From contig JAKACT010000006.1 in NCBI GenBank assembly GCA_021821195.1, positions 1-64,000 of the forward strand: a stretch of DNA of 64,000 nt, read 5' to 3'. The position numbers were made by a program, and so were the translations under genes. This stretch comes from Pseudomonadota bacterium (lineage in GTDB: Bacteria; Pseudomonadota; Gammaproteobacteria; Xanthomonadales; Xanthomonadaceae). Numbering within the stretch: the stretch's first letter is position 1; each line of letters opens with the position of its first letter. Positions 1 through 11,136 of this stretch are shown piece by piece. The notes beneath the pieces were generated by a model, which was not told the origin of the DNA, made no database searches, and saw nothing but the letters and a program-made list of their open reading frames with translations.

Positions 1-100
1 GCGCGCGCACGCTCTCTCGCTCGCCACACCACAAGCAACTTCGGGTAGGATCGGTACGTGCGCTCTCGCGCTCGGGCGTCAACGCTTCGTCAGGCTTGGC

Positions 101-127
101 GCCCTAACAAATCGTTCAAGCCGACGC
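101..127 (+). other. Truncated left half of an integron attC site (R'' plus L''), cut by the IS left end
   Basis: GCCCTAACAAATCGTTCAAGCCGACGC matches the left arm of the complete attC at 1544-1603 (GGCTAACAATTCATTCAAGCCGAAGC), then the IS inverted repeat starts at 128. Confidence 0.6.
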
Positions 128-196
128 TGACCTGAGACGGATCGTGTAGCCAGTTGGCTGGTGAGTTCTCTACCCTTTACAGGCAAGGAGAGCTCC

Positions 197-460
197 ATGA
201 AGAAGCGATTCACCGACGAGCAGATCATCGGCATCCTGCGCGAGGCCGAGGTCGGCGCCATGTCGATCAAGGCCCTGTGCAAGAAGCACAACCTTACCGA
301 GCAGACCTTTTTCCGCTGGCGCAACAAGTTCGGCGGCCTGGACGTGCCCGATGCCCGTCGGCTCAAAGATCTCGAGTCCGAGAACGCTCGGCTCAAGCGG
401 CTGGTGGCCGAGCAGATGCTGGTCATCGACGGGATGAAGGAGATCGTCCGAAAAAAATGA
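197..460 (+). CDS. IS3 family transposase OrfA (helix-turn-helix plus leucine zipper)
   Basis: [47 protein letters not shown]...; typical IS407-group OrfA. Confidence 0.93.
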   Translation: MKKRFTDEQIIGILREAEVGAMSIKALCKKHNLTEQTFFRWRNKFGGLDVPDARRLKDLESENARLKRLVAEQMLVIDGMKEIVRKK

Positions 461-1296
461 TGACCCCGTCGGAACAACGCGACACGGTCCAGATGCTGGT
501 CCGTCGGGGTCTCTCGCAGCGCAAGGCCCTTCGATACCTGGGCCTGAGCCGCCGCATCGCCAGCTACGCCCCGCGCCAGGCCGCCAAGGACCAGGCGGTG
601 GCCGAACGCCTGCTGGCCGCGTCGCCGAAGGTGCCGCGGTTCGGGTATCGCCGCATGGCGGCCTGGCTGGACCTGGGCGAGGCCCGGGTGCGGCGCCTGT
701 GGCGTCAGCTGGGTTTGAACATTCCCCGCCGCCGCCCGCGTCGCCGCCGTTCCGGCAACGACATCCGGTTGCCGGGCGCGGTTCGCCCGAACGCCGTCTG
801 GAGCTACGACTTCGTCCACGACCAGATGGTCGACGGGCGCGCCCTGAAGATGCTGTGCGTGATCGACGAGTACACCCGGGAATGCCTGGCCATCGAGGTC
901 GGGGCCAGCCTGCGGGCGCAGGACGTGATCCTGACCTTGTCGCGGTTGATGCGGATTTACGGCAAGCCGGCCTTTGTCCGCTCCGACAACGGTGCCGAGT
1001 TCACCGCGGCCAAGGTGATGCGCTGGCTGCGCGACGCGGCAATTGGTCCGGCCTTCATCGCGCCGGGCAGCCCCTGGCAGAACGGGTTCGTCGAAAGCTT
1101 CAACGGCAAGCTGCGGGACGAGCTGCTGAACCGGGAATGGTTCCGCAGCCGCGCCGAGGCGAAGGTGCTGATCGAGCGCTGGCGGCAGTTCTACAACGAG
1201 CAGCGGCCGCACAGCGCCCATGGCTACAAGCCCCCGGCGACCGTTCGCCGGAACTGGGCAGAGCCCGATATCATCCACCTCGGACTCACTGGCTAG
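457..1296 (+). CDS. IS3 family transposase OrfB (DDE integrase, rve)
   Basis: DDE motifs in YDFVHD, DNGAEF and [17 protein letters not shown]; start ATG overlaps the OrfA stop (ATGA) after an A7 run. Confidence 0.93.
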   Translation: MMTPSEQRDTVQMLVRRGLSQRKALRYLGLSRRIASYAPRQAAKDQAVAERLLAASPKVPRFGYRRMAAWLDLGEARVRRLWRQLGLNIPRRRPRRRRSGNDIRLPGAVRPNAVWSYDFVHDQMVDGRALKMLCVIDEYTRECLAIEVGASLRAQDVILTLSRLMRIYGKPAFVRSDNGAEFTAAKVMRWLRDAAIGPAFIAPGSPWQNGFVESFNGKLRDELLNREWFRSRAEAKVLIERWRQFYNEQRPHSAHGYKPPATVRRNWAEPDIIHLGLTG

Positions 1297-1323
1297 TTGG
1301 CTACAAGTTCCATACTCAGGTCA

Positions 1324-1549
1324 CTCAATACCGTTCATTTTCGGCACGTATTCGGGCAGCTCACTCCTTGGTGGTGATAAGTGCAATGCAGTGCTTAACC
1401 AGATCTCTATCACTGCCTACACCAGCACTCATCGGTCAGAGCGCGCTATCGTTCCGGCGGGCAAGAGTTCTCAGATCCTTGCAGCCCCCATACAGATCGA
1501 CCGCGCCATTGAGCGAGAGCCTCTCTGGCCCGACGAGACTGGGGGCTAA
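1324..1549 (+). pseudogene. 3' remnant of a cassette ORF of unknown function, 5' end replaced by the IS
   Basis: The frame ...SIPFIFGTYSGSSLLGGDKCNAVLNQISITAYTSTHRSERAIVPAGKSSQILAAPIQIDRAIEREPLWPDETGG* enters from inside the IS and its TAA stop lies in the attC R'' 7-mer. Confidence 0.45.
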
Positions 1550-1603
1550 CAATTCATTCAAGCCGAAGCCGCTTCGCGGCTCGGCTTAATTCAGGTGCTA
1601 GGC
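1544..1603 (+). other. attC recombination site (integron cassette 59-base element)
   Basis: GGCTAAC-AATTCATT-CAAGCCGAAGCCGC-TTC-GCGGCTCGGCTTAATTCAGGT-GCTAGGC. Imperfect palindrome with a bulged A in the stem and outer 7-mers close to RYYYAAC/GTTRRRY. Confidence 0.8.
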
Positions 1604-1614
1604 AGCAGACCACA

Positions 1615-2010
1615 GTGACCCACGATCTCAGGAACCTGCTGGCCAACATGGCGCCAACGCTCAACCCGGGCACGTATGCCTTTGTCATCGCGCCTACTGA
1701 CGTTCAAATCCCGCAAGACGAGGTCATCGCTTCCGTCAGGGAGCCAGAGGGGCTCTCGCTGGTGATAGCGGAATCCCTCGCCCGGAACCTCAACCTACCT
1801 GTTGCCTACTCCGCGGCGTGGATCACGCTGGCCGTTCATTCCGACTTGGCCGCAGTCGGCCTGACAGCCGCATTCTCCAGTGCGTTAGGCCAGGCAGGCA
1901 TCAGTTGCAATGTCGTCGCCGGCACGCACCACGACCATCTCTTCGTACCTGTCGAACATGCACGGCACGCCATGGAAATCCTGACCGAGCTGCAAGCGTC
2001 CGCTGCCTAA
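1615..2010 (+). CDS. ACT-domain-containing protein (integron cassette gene)
   Basis: MTHDLRNLLANMAPTLNPGTYAFVIAP...GISCNVVAGTHHDHLFVPVEHARHAMEILTELQ resembles tandem ACT (CASTOR-like) proteins; GTG start 12 bp after attC; TAA stop inside GCCTAAC. Confidence 0.7.
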   Translation: MTHDLRNLLANMAPTLNPGTYAFVIAPTDVQIPQDEVIASVREPEGLSLVIAESLARNLNLPVAYSAAWITLAVHSDLAAVGLTAAFSSALGQAGISCNVVAGTHHDHLFVPVEHARHAMEILTELQASAA

Positions 2011-2106
2011 CAAATCGGCCATGCCGACACCATTCCGCTGCGTCGGCAGAGCCTCTATGATCGTGGCCCTGCCGACGCCGCGAAGCGGCGCGGCCTGACT
2101 CCTGCA
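2005..2106 (+). other. Degenerate attC-like site (expanded or decayed)
   Basis: Perfect RYYYAAC 7-mer GCCTAAC at 2005-2011; stem GCCGACGCCGC-GAA-GCGGCGCGGC at 2071-2094 with a bulged A as in the first attC; right arm CTGACTCCTGCACC resembles an eroded TTAATTCAGGTGC. Confidence 0.5.
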
Positions 2107-2127
2107 CCAGCCCTTGCGGACTTCGAC

Positions 2128-2433
2128 ATGGCCTTTGATCCCATTCCTACCGCAGCGCTCGGTCTCCTCGGCATCATCTTGGTGGTGGTGGCGCGCGCGG
2201 ATCGACGGGCAGAGAAAAACGAACGCCGCTTGCTTGAATTGCTCCGGCACTTCGGCATGGAGGACGTCAGGCACCCGGCACCGTCGGACGAGGTACTGGC
2301 GTTTCTCGCCAAGGGGCAAAAGACCGCTGCCGTCCGCCAATATCGGCAAGACACGCGCCTGGGGCTGAAGGCGGCGCTGGAAGCAATCGAATCCTTTCCA
2401 ACCCCAGCTTCGGCCGGTGCGCGGGAAGGATGA
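2128..2433 (+). CDS. Small membrane-anchored protein with a ribosomal L7/L12 C-terminal (ClpS-like) type domain; cassette-like
   Basis: N-terminal TM segment TAALGLLGIILVVVARADRR; C-terminal EVLAFLAKGQKTAAVRQYRQDTRLGLKAALEAIESF resembles the L7/L12 CTD (KIEAIKxYRExTGLGLKEAKxxVE). Confidence 0.6.
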   Translation: MAFDPIPTAALGLLGIILVVVARADRRAEKNERRLLELLRHFGMEDVRHPAPSDEVLAFLAKGQKTAAVRQYRQDTRLGLKAALEAIESFPTPASAGAREG

Positions 2434-2440
2434 TCCCACC

Positions 2441-2490
2441 AAGCCTGCGCTGCGCCGCGTTGCGGCGTGGCTGGACTCGGGTGCTTTGCC
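2441..2490 (+). other. Degenerate attC-like hairpin
   Basis: AAGCC...CGCCGC-GTT-GCGGCG...TGGCTGGACTCGGGTGCTTTGCC aligns to the first attC right arm GGCTTAATTCAGGTGCTAGGC. Confidence 0.45.
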
Positions 2491-2509
2491 ATGCAAGCAA
2501 TGGAGCTAA

Positions 2510-2731
2510 ATGATGGGTACAGCGTTCTGGCTGAAGCGATTCCTGCTGGCAACGACGGTGGCCTTCTTCGTCCTTTTCGGCACAAGGCTCGCCAAAGGGC
2601 ACCCGCAAATGGCGGCACTTCAATTCGCCGGGGGGTGGGCCCTTGCCACCGGCGTGGCCTTTACCCTCGCTGGCTATGCCCGCTACAGGCGCAATCCCAG
2701 CTGCTGGCTCCCTAAAGATCGCAGGGCGTAG
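2510..2731 (+). CDS. Small membrane protein (two predicted TM helices), unknown function
   Basis: MMGTAFWLKRFLLATTVAFFVLFGTRLAKGHPQMAALQFAGGWALATGVAFTLAGYARYRRN; SD-like GGAG upstream. Confidence 0.5.
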   Translation: MMGTAFWLKRFLLATTVAFFVLFGTRLAKGHPQMAALQFAGGWALATGVAFTLAGYARYRRNPSCWLPKDRRA

Positions 2732-2760
2732 GTCCAATGTGGCCCTCGATCCGCCTTGCC

Positions 2761-2801
2761 CACCGCCGCGTTGCGGTGCGTCCTGCCCCAGGCGCCGGGC
2801 C
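2761..2801 (+). other. Degenerate attC-like hairpin
   Basis: CACCGC-CGCGTT-GCGGTG followed by CAGGCGCCGGGC, which differs from the first attC end CAGGTGCTAGGC only by transitions. Confidence 0.35.
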
Positions 2802-2802
2802 C

Positions 2803-3168
2803 ATGTGCCGGCTTGTCGCCTCCACCCTCTTGGCGCTGCCCTTGGGCTGCGCCACTAGCCAGTCGGCGCCATCGAGCGTCCTTGCGACCAAGTCGTACTT
2901 CCTTGTCCTCTGGTCCCACTGTGCCGAGGGAGAGGTGGATTGCCGCCAACTCACCGGGGATCTTGTACCCGCGGACACGAACAAGGCCGTCCACCTAACC
3001 GGCAGCACCCGGATGGTCGCGTGCGCAGGCGGGGCCACGCCCTGCCATGTTGGCTACTACGCCTTCACTGGCGCGGGGTTTTCGATCCTTGCATATCCCG
3101 ACGGCACGCTTGAGGTCACGCCGCCCTCTGGATTGCGCACCACTGAAAAAGGCACGTGGCGATACTGA
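2803..3168 (+). CDS. Small putative lipoprotein, unknown function
   Basis: Signal plus lipobox MCRLVASTLLALPLGCATS; Cys-containing mature part (SHCAEGEVDCRQLTGD..., CAGGATPCHVGYY). Confidence 0.55.
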   Translation: MCRLVASTLLALPLGCATSQSAPSSVLATKSYFLVLWSHCAEGEVDCRQLTGDLVPADTNKAVHLTGSTRMVACAGGATPCHVGYYAFTGAGFSILAYPDGTLEVTPPSGLRTTEKGTWRY

Positions 3169-3364
3169 AACCAGGCCGAGCCGCCCAAGCAAACTTGCGT
3201 GCGCCTAGGCCCTGCGCGATGCCGCGAATCCCCGCGGATTGCACTGGTTTCCATTGACCTGCCGGACTTGCGCAGGCTGGCGGCAGCCGAACCCTTGGAC
3301 ATGCCGGCCACGCAGGAGCGCCGCCCCCGCCACATGCCGTCGTCCGGCTGGCGACGGGCGCGGC

Positions 3365-5921
<2,557 letters not shown>

Positions 5922-5922
<1 letters not shown>

Positions 5923-6467
5923 TGACGCTGCCCGCCTATCCCGCCGACGTCCTCGAACGCGCCGCGCGCATCCGCCTGGTCGGCTTCGACGTCGACGGCA
6001 CCCTCACCGACGGCGGCCTGCAGTTCGACAGCGACGGCCGCGAGCACAAGCGCTTCCACGTGCAGGACGGGCTGGGCCTGGTGCTGCTGCGCCACGCCGG
6101 CATCGAGGTGGCGCTGGTCAGCGCGCGACGCAGCGAAGTCACCCTTGCGCGCGGCCGCGAGCTGAAGGTGGCGCGCCTGCACATCGGCGAGCGCGGCAAG
6201 CTGGACTGCATGCGCGGCATCGCCGCGGACATGGGCATCGGCATGGACCAGGCCGCCTTCATGGGCGACGACCTGCCCGATCTGGCGACGATGCGCGCGG
6301 TCGGCCTTGCCATTGCGCCCGCCAACGCGCATCCGTGGGTGCTGCCGGCCACGCATTGGGTCACCCCGCAACGCGGCGGCGACGGTGCGGCGCGCGACGC
6401 CTGCGACCTGCTGCTGCACGCGCAGGGCAAGGTCGAGGCGCTGCTCGAACACGGCGAGCACCCGTGA
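5922..6467 (+). CDS. kdsC: KDO-8-phosphate phosphatase (HAD)
   Basis: VGFDVDGTLTDGGLQFDSDGREHKRFHVQDGLG; synteny. Confidence 0.95.
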
Positions 6468-7018
6468 ACTGGCGCCTGCCCCTGACCCTGGCACTGCTGC
6501 TGAGCGCGATCGCCACCGGCTGGTCGGTGTGGCGGATGTCGCACCCGGCCGACGACGGCGTGCTGCGCACCCGCCCGGACTACGTGTTGCGCGACTACGA
6601 GATCACCGCGCTGGACAAGCAGGGCAAGGAATCGTTCACCCTGCGCGGCCCGGTGCTGCAGCGCGATCCGGCCGACCGCACCATGACCCTGGCCACCCCC
6701 CGGTTCCTGGTGCCGGACCGGCTGGGCCGCTACTGGAACGTGGTGGCGCAGCAGGGCTTCGTGCCCGCCGACGGCGGCCAGCTGGAACTGCGCGGGCAGG
6801 TGCGCGCGGACAGCCCGGCCGACGCGCCGCCGCCCACCCGCATCGAAACCGACTGGCTGGCGCTGGACCTGCAGCGCAACCGCGCCCGTTCCACCGCCGC
6901 CGTCACCGTGACCCGGCCCGGACTTACAATGCGCGGCACCGGTCTGGAGGCGGACTTCGACCGCCAGCAGGTCTCGCTTCTCTCGCAGGTACGCACCCAC
7001 TATGTCCCGCACGACTGA
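6464..7018 (+). CDS. lptC: LPS export ABC transporter periplasmic protein LptC
   Basis: GTG start overlapping the kdsC stop: VNWRLPLTLALLLSAIATGWSVWRMS...; kdsC-lptC-lptA-lptB order. Confidence 0.88.
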   Translation: MNWRLPLTLALLLSAIATGWSVWRMSHPADDGVLRTRPDYVLRDYEITALDKQGKESFTLRGPVLQRDPADRTMTLATPRFLVPDRLGRYWNVVAQQGFVPADGGQLELRGQVRADSPADAPPPTRIETDWLALDLQRNRARSTAAVTVTRPGLTMRGTGLEADFDRQQVSLLSQVRTHYVPHD

Positions 7019-7532
7019 ATTCGCCGCCACCGTCCTGGCGCTGGCCCTGCTGGCCGCCGGCACCGCCGTCGCGCGCACCTCCGACCGCAACCAGCCGATG
7101 GACATCGAAGCCGCGCGCAGCGACTGCGGCCTGGGCGAGAACGCCACCTGCACCTTCAGCGGGCAGGCCACCATCACCCAGGGCAGCCTGCGCATCGCCG
7201 CCGAGAAGGCGGTGGTCACGCAGGTGGCAGGCAAGCCCAGCCGCGCGCAGTTCAGCGGTGGCGTGCAGCTGCAGCAAGACATGGACGACGGCGACCATAT
7301 CGATGCGCGCTCGAACAGCGTCGATTACGACATGCGCAACGAGGTGATCGTGTTCACCGGCAACGTCAGCATCGCCCAGCGGCGCGGCAGCTTGAGCGGC
7401 GAGCGGGTGGTCTACAACCTCAAGACCGGCCAGCTGGAAAGCGGCGGCGGCACCGGTGGCGGCCGGGTCAAGATGCGGATCTTGCCGAAGCAGGCGCAGC
7501 CGGCGCAGGACAGCGGCAAGGGCACGCCCTGA
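7002..7532 (+). CDS. lptA: Lipopolysaccharide transport periplasmic protein LptA
   Basis: [40 protein letters not shown]...[27 protein letters not shown] (OstA fold). Confidence 0.93.
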   Translation: MSRTTEFAATVLALALLAAGTAVARTSDRNQPMDIEAARSDCGLGENATCTFSGQATITQGSLRIAAEKAVVTQVAGKPSRAQFSGGVQLQQDMDDGDHIDARSNSVDYDMRNEVIVFTGNVSIAQRRGSLSGERVVYNLKTGQLESGGGTGGGRVKMRILPKQAQPAQDSGKGTP

Positions 7533-8251
7533 TGCTGTCGGCGGAAGGGCTGCGCAAGCGCTACCGTTCGCGCGAGGTGGTTCGCGATTTCGGGCTGACG
7601 CTGGCGCCGGGCGAAGTGGTGGGCCTGCTTGGCCCCAATGGCGCCGGCAAGACTACCTGCTTCTACATGATCGTGGGGCTGGTGCCCGCCGACGCCGGCC
7701 GCATCGTGCTGGACGGCAAGGACATCACCGACCAGCCGATGTACGCGCGTGCCAAGCTGGGGCTGGGCTACCTGCCGCAGGAGCCATCGGTGTTCCGCAA
7801 GCTCAGCGTGGCCGACAACATCCGGCTGGTGCTGGAACTGCGCCCGGACCTCGACGAGGACGGCCGCGAAGACGAATTGAACGCGCTGCTGGACGAACTG
7901 CAGATCGGCCACGTCACCGAACAGCTCGGCGCCAGCCTGTCAGGCGGCGAGCGGCGACGGGTGGAGATCGCCCGCGCCCTGGCCGGCAAGCCGCGCATGA
8001 TCCTGCTGGACGAGCCCTTCGCCGGCGTCGATCCGATCTCGGTGAACGAGATCCAGCGCATCGTCCGCCACCTCAAGCAGCGCGGCATCGGCGTGCTGAT
8101 CACCGACCACAACGTGCGCGAGACGCTGGGCATCTGCGACCGTGCCTACATCCTGGCCGACGGCGCCGTGCTGGCGCAGGGCGCGCCGGCCGACCTGCTG
8201 GAGAACCCGGACGTGCGCCGGGTCTACCTAGGCGACAGCTTCCGCCTGTAA
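7532..8251 (+). CDS. lptB: LPS export ABC transporter ATP-binding protein
   Basis: Walker [32 protein letters not shown] signature. Confidence 0.97.
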   Translation: MLSAEGLRKRYRSREVVRDFGLTLAPGEVVGLLGPNGAGKTTCFYMIVGLVPADAGRIVLDGKDITDQPMYARAKLGLGYLPQEPSVFRKLSVADNIRLVLELRPDLDEDGREDELNALLDELQIGHVTEQLGASLSGGERRRVEIARALAGKPRMILLDEPFAGVDPISVNEIQRIVRHLKQRGIGVLITDHNVRETLGICDRAYILADGAVLAQGAPADLLENPDVRRVYLGDSFRL

Positions 8252-8325
8252 CGCGCCGCGACGGCGGGGCACCGCCCATCGCCAGCCACGGTTTTTTAGC
8301 GCCGCCGGGGATATGCTGGGGGCGG

Positions 8326-9753
8326 ATGAAGCAGCGCCTGTCCCCCGCGACGCAGCAACACCTGGTCCTGACCCCGCAGCTTCGTCAGGCGATCCGCCTG
8401 TTGCAGCTTTCCGCCGCGGAGCTGGAGGCCGAAGTAGCCGAAGCCGTGGCCAGCAACCCGCTGCTGGACTGGCAGGACAACGGGGGGCCGGTCGACTCGT
8501 CGGCCGATCCCGCGGCGGGATCCGCATCGCCCGAACCTGGCGCCTCCGGCGATATCGAACCCGCGCCGGATGACCGCTGGGAGCCGGACGCCGATCAATG
8601 GCAGGCCCCCGGCGGCGCGCCTGCGGGACGCGATGACGGCAGCGAGCTCGAACAGCCCGATACCGAGGAGTCCCTGCAGGACCACCTGCTGTGGCAGCTG
8701 CACCTGGGCCACTTCAGCCCGCGCGACACCCGCATCGGCATCGCCCTGGTCGACGCCATCGACGACGACGGCTACCTGCGCGAAGACCTGTCCACGCTGG
8801 CGGCCAGCCTGCGCCCGGATCTCGACACCTGCGCCGAAGAGGTGCTGCCGGTGCTGCGCCGCATCCAGCAGTTCGACCCGGTCGGGGTAGGCGCGCGCGA
8901 CCTGGGCGAATGCCTGCGCCTGCAGCTGCAAGCGCTGCCGGCGGACACGCCAGCGCGCGCGCTGGCGCTTGCCATCGCGGCCGGCCCGCTGCAGCAGCTG
9001 CCGAAGCTCGGCATCGACGGCATCCGCGCCCTGCTCGGCTGCCCCCCGGCCGCGGCGGAAACCGCGGTGCAGCTGCTGCGCACGCTGGATCCGCGCCCCG
9101 GCGCCCAGCACGGCGCCCTGCCCGCCGGCAGCTACATTCGCCCCGACTGCGTGGCATGGCGCCAGCGGGGCTTGTGGCAGGTGGCGCTGGCGGCCGGCGC
9201 GCTGCCACGGGTGGCGATCCAGCGCGACTACCAGCAGATGATCCGGCACGCCAACGCCGGCGATGCCGACTACCTGCGCGGCCACCTGCAGGAAGCGCGC
9301 TGGCTGCTGAAGGGGCTGGAAGCGCGCGCCGACACCCTGCTGCGGGTGGTGCGCTGGCTGGTGCGCGGACAGGCCGCGTTCCTGGAATTCTGCCCGCAGG
9401 CGCTACGCCCGCTGACCCTACGCAGCGTCGCCGCGGAACTGGGCCTGCACGAGTCCACCGTATCGCGCGCGATCGCCCGCAAATACGTGCGCACGCCGCG
9501 CGGCACGCTGGCGCTGCGCGACTTCTTCGCCTCCGGCATCGGCACCGACGATGGCGGCAGCGCGTCCAGCACCGCGATCCAGGACCGCATCCGCCAACTG
9601 GTGGCCGGCGAAAACCCGCGCAAGCCCTTGTCGGATGCACGGCTTGCCGATACGTTGAAGGCGGAAGGCGTGCCGGTGGCGAGGCGGACGGTGGCGAAGT
9701 ACCGCGAAGCCCTGCAGATCCCGGCGTCGCACGAGCGTATGCGCATCGGCTGA
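8326..9753 (+). CDS. rpoN: RNA polymerase sigma-54 factor
   Basis: MKQRLSPATQQHLVLTPQLRQAIRLLQLSAAEL; C-terminal RpoN box ARRTVAKYREAL. Confidence 0.96.
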   Translation: MKQRLSPATQQHLVLTPQLRQAIRLLQLSAAELEAEVAEAVASNPLLDWQDNGGPVDSSADPAAGSASPEPGASGDIEPAPDDRWEPDADQWQAPGGAPAGRDDGSELEQPDTEESLQDHLLWQLHLGHFSPRDTRIGIALVDAIDDDGYLREDLSTLAASLRPDLDTCAEEVLPVLRRIQQFDPVGVGARDLGECLRLQLQALPADTPARALALAIAAGPLQQLPKLGIDGIRALLGCPPAAAETAVQLLRTLDPRPGAQHGALPAGSYIRPDCVAWRQRGLWQVALAAGALPRVAIQRDYQQMIRHANAGDADYLRGHLQEARWLLKGLEARADTLLRVVRWLVRGQAAFLEFCPQALRPLTLRSVAAELGLHESTVSRAIARKYVRTPRGTLALRDFFASGIGTDDGGSASSTAIQDRIRQLVAGENPRKPLSDARLADTLKAEGVPVARRTVAKYREALQIPASHERMRIG

Positions 9754-9813
9754 GCCGCTGCGCCATCCCGGCCACGGGCACCCTGCCCGCGGCCACAGCA
9801 GAAGGAGGTCAAG

Positions 9814-10140
9814 ATGCAGATCGAAACCTACGGCCAGCAGATGGACGTCACGCCCGCCCTGCGCAGCTACGTGGAGACCCGCTTCGAGCGGCTCGGCCGG
9901 CATTTCGAGGGCGACTGCGAGATCCGCGTCCAACTCGGGCTGGAAAAGCCTGACCACAAGGCCGAGGCCAACGTCACCGTTGCCGGCCGCAAGCTGCACG
10001 CCGATGCCGTGGGCCAGGACATGTACGCGGCGATCGACCTGCTGGTGGACAAGCTGGACCGGCAATTGATCAAGCACAAGGAAAAGCAGGTCGAGCAGCG
10101 CCGCAGCGAAGGGCTGGCCCGGATGAGCGCGGAAGACTGA
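9814..10140 (+). CDS. hpf: Ribosome hibernation promoting factor
   Basis: MQIETYGQQMDVTPALRSYVETRFERLGRHFEG; SD AGGAGGT upstream. Confidence 0.94.
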   Translation: MQIETYGQQMDVTPALRSYVETRFERLGRHFEGDCEIRVQLGLEKPDHKAEANVTVAGRKLHADAVGQDMYAAIDLLVDKLDRQLIKHKEKQVEQRRSEGLARMSAED

Positions 10141-10179
10141 GCCGGCGCCGATGACTGTCCTCCCTTCGCCCCACGCCGC

Positions 10180-11136
10180 ATGAGCGCCGCCCGCATCACC
10201 GCCGCCGAGCTGTTCGCCAACCAGCAGGAGCGGCTGTCGCTGCGCTGGGTGGCCGGCCAGGAAACCGGCGGCCAGCGTGTGCTGGAAGCGGTGGACACGG
10301 TGGCCCGCCGGCCTTCGCTGGCGGGCTACCTCAACGCCATCTACCCGAACAAGGTGCAGATCCTCGGCACCGAGGAACTGGAATGGCTGGACGGGCTGGA
10401 CGCCCGCCAGCGCTGGGAGACCATCCACAAGATCATCGATTTCCGCCCGCTGGCGCTGGTCATCAGCAAGAGCCAGTCGTGCCCGGAGGACCTGCGCATC
10501 GCCGCCGAGGAATCCGACACCCCCCTGTGGGTGTCGCCGCGGCGCGGCCATGAGCTGCTCAACCACCTGCAATACATGCTGGCGCGCACGCTGGCGCCGC
10601 GGGTCACCCTGCACGGCGTGTTCATGGAGATCTACTCCATCGGCGTGCTGATCACCGGCGAATCCGGCTCCGGCAAGAGCGAGTTGGCGTTGGAGCTGGT
10701 CACCCGCGGCCATCGGCTGGTCGCCGACGACGCCCCCGAATTCACCCAGATCGCCCCCGACGTGCTGGACGGCGCCTGCCCCGAGTTGCTGCAGGACATG
10801 CTGGAGCTGCGCGGCCTCGGCGTGCTCAACATCCGGCAGATGTTCGGTGACACCGCGGTCAAGCGGAACAAGTACCTGCGCCTGATCGTCCACCTCAGCA
10901 AGCCGTCGCTGGAGCCCAGCACCGGCGGGATGGAGCGGCTGACCGGCGACCTCGGCATCCGCCGCGTGCTCGACCTCGACGTGCCGATGATCACCATCCC
11001 GGTGATGGCCGGGCGCAACCTGGCGGTGCTCACCGAAGCCGCCACCCGCATGCACATCCTGCGCAGCAAGGGCATCGACCCGGCGGCCGCGTTCATGGCC
11101 CGGCACAGCCATTTCCTCGAGCACGCCGCGCAATGA
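10180..11136 (+). CDS. hprK: HPr(Ser) kinase/phosphorylase
   Basis: P-loop [29 protein letters not shown]. Confidence 0.95.
   Translation: MSAARITAAELFANQQERLSLRWVAGQETGGQRVLEAVDTVARRPSLAGYLNAIYPNKVQILGTEELEWLDGLDARQRWETIHKIIDFRPLALVISKSQSCPEDLRIAAEESDTPLWVSPRRGHELLNHLQYMLARTLAPRVTLHGVFMEIYSIGVLITGESGSGKSELALELVTRGHRLVADDAPEFTQIAPDVLDGACPELLQDMLELRGLGVLNIRQMFGDTAVKRNKYLRLIVHLSKPSLEPSTGGMERLTGDLGIRRVLDLDVPMITIPVMAGRNLAVLTEAATRMHILRSKGIDPAAAFMARHSHFLEHAAQ

Larger units (their letters stand above)
128..1323 (+). mobile_element. IS3 family (IS407-like group) insertion sequence, apparently intact
   Basis: Imperfect terminal inverted repeats: left TGACCTGAGacggatcgTGTAGCCAgtTgGCtgGTGAGT, reverse complement of right TGACCTGAGtatggaactTGTAGCCAacTaGCcaGTGAGT. 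Two overlapping transposase ORFs lie inside. No matching 3-4 bp direct repeat flanks the element. Confidence 0.9.

Noticed and set aside
79-1278. 399-aa minus ORF antisense to the IS
   Set aside because: Antisense frame of IS3 transposase; no family resemblance.
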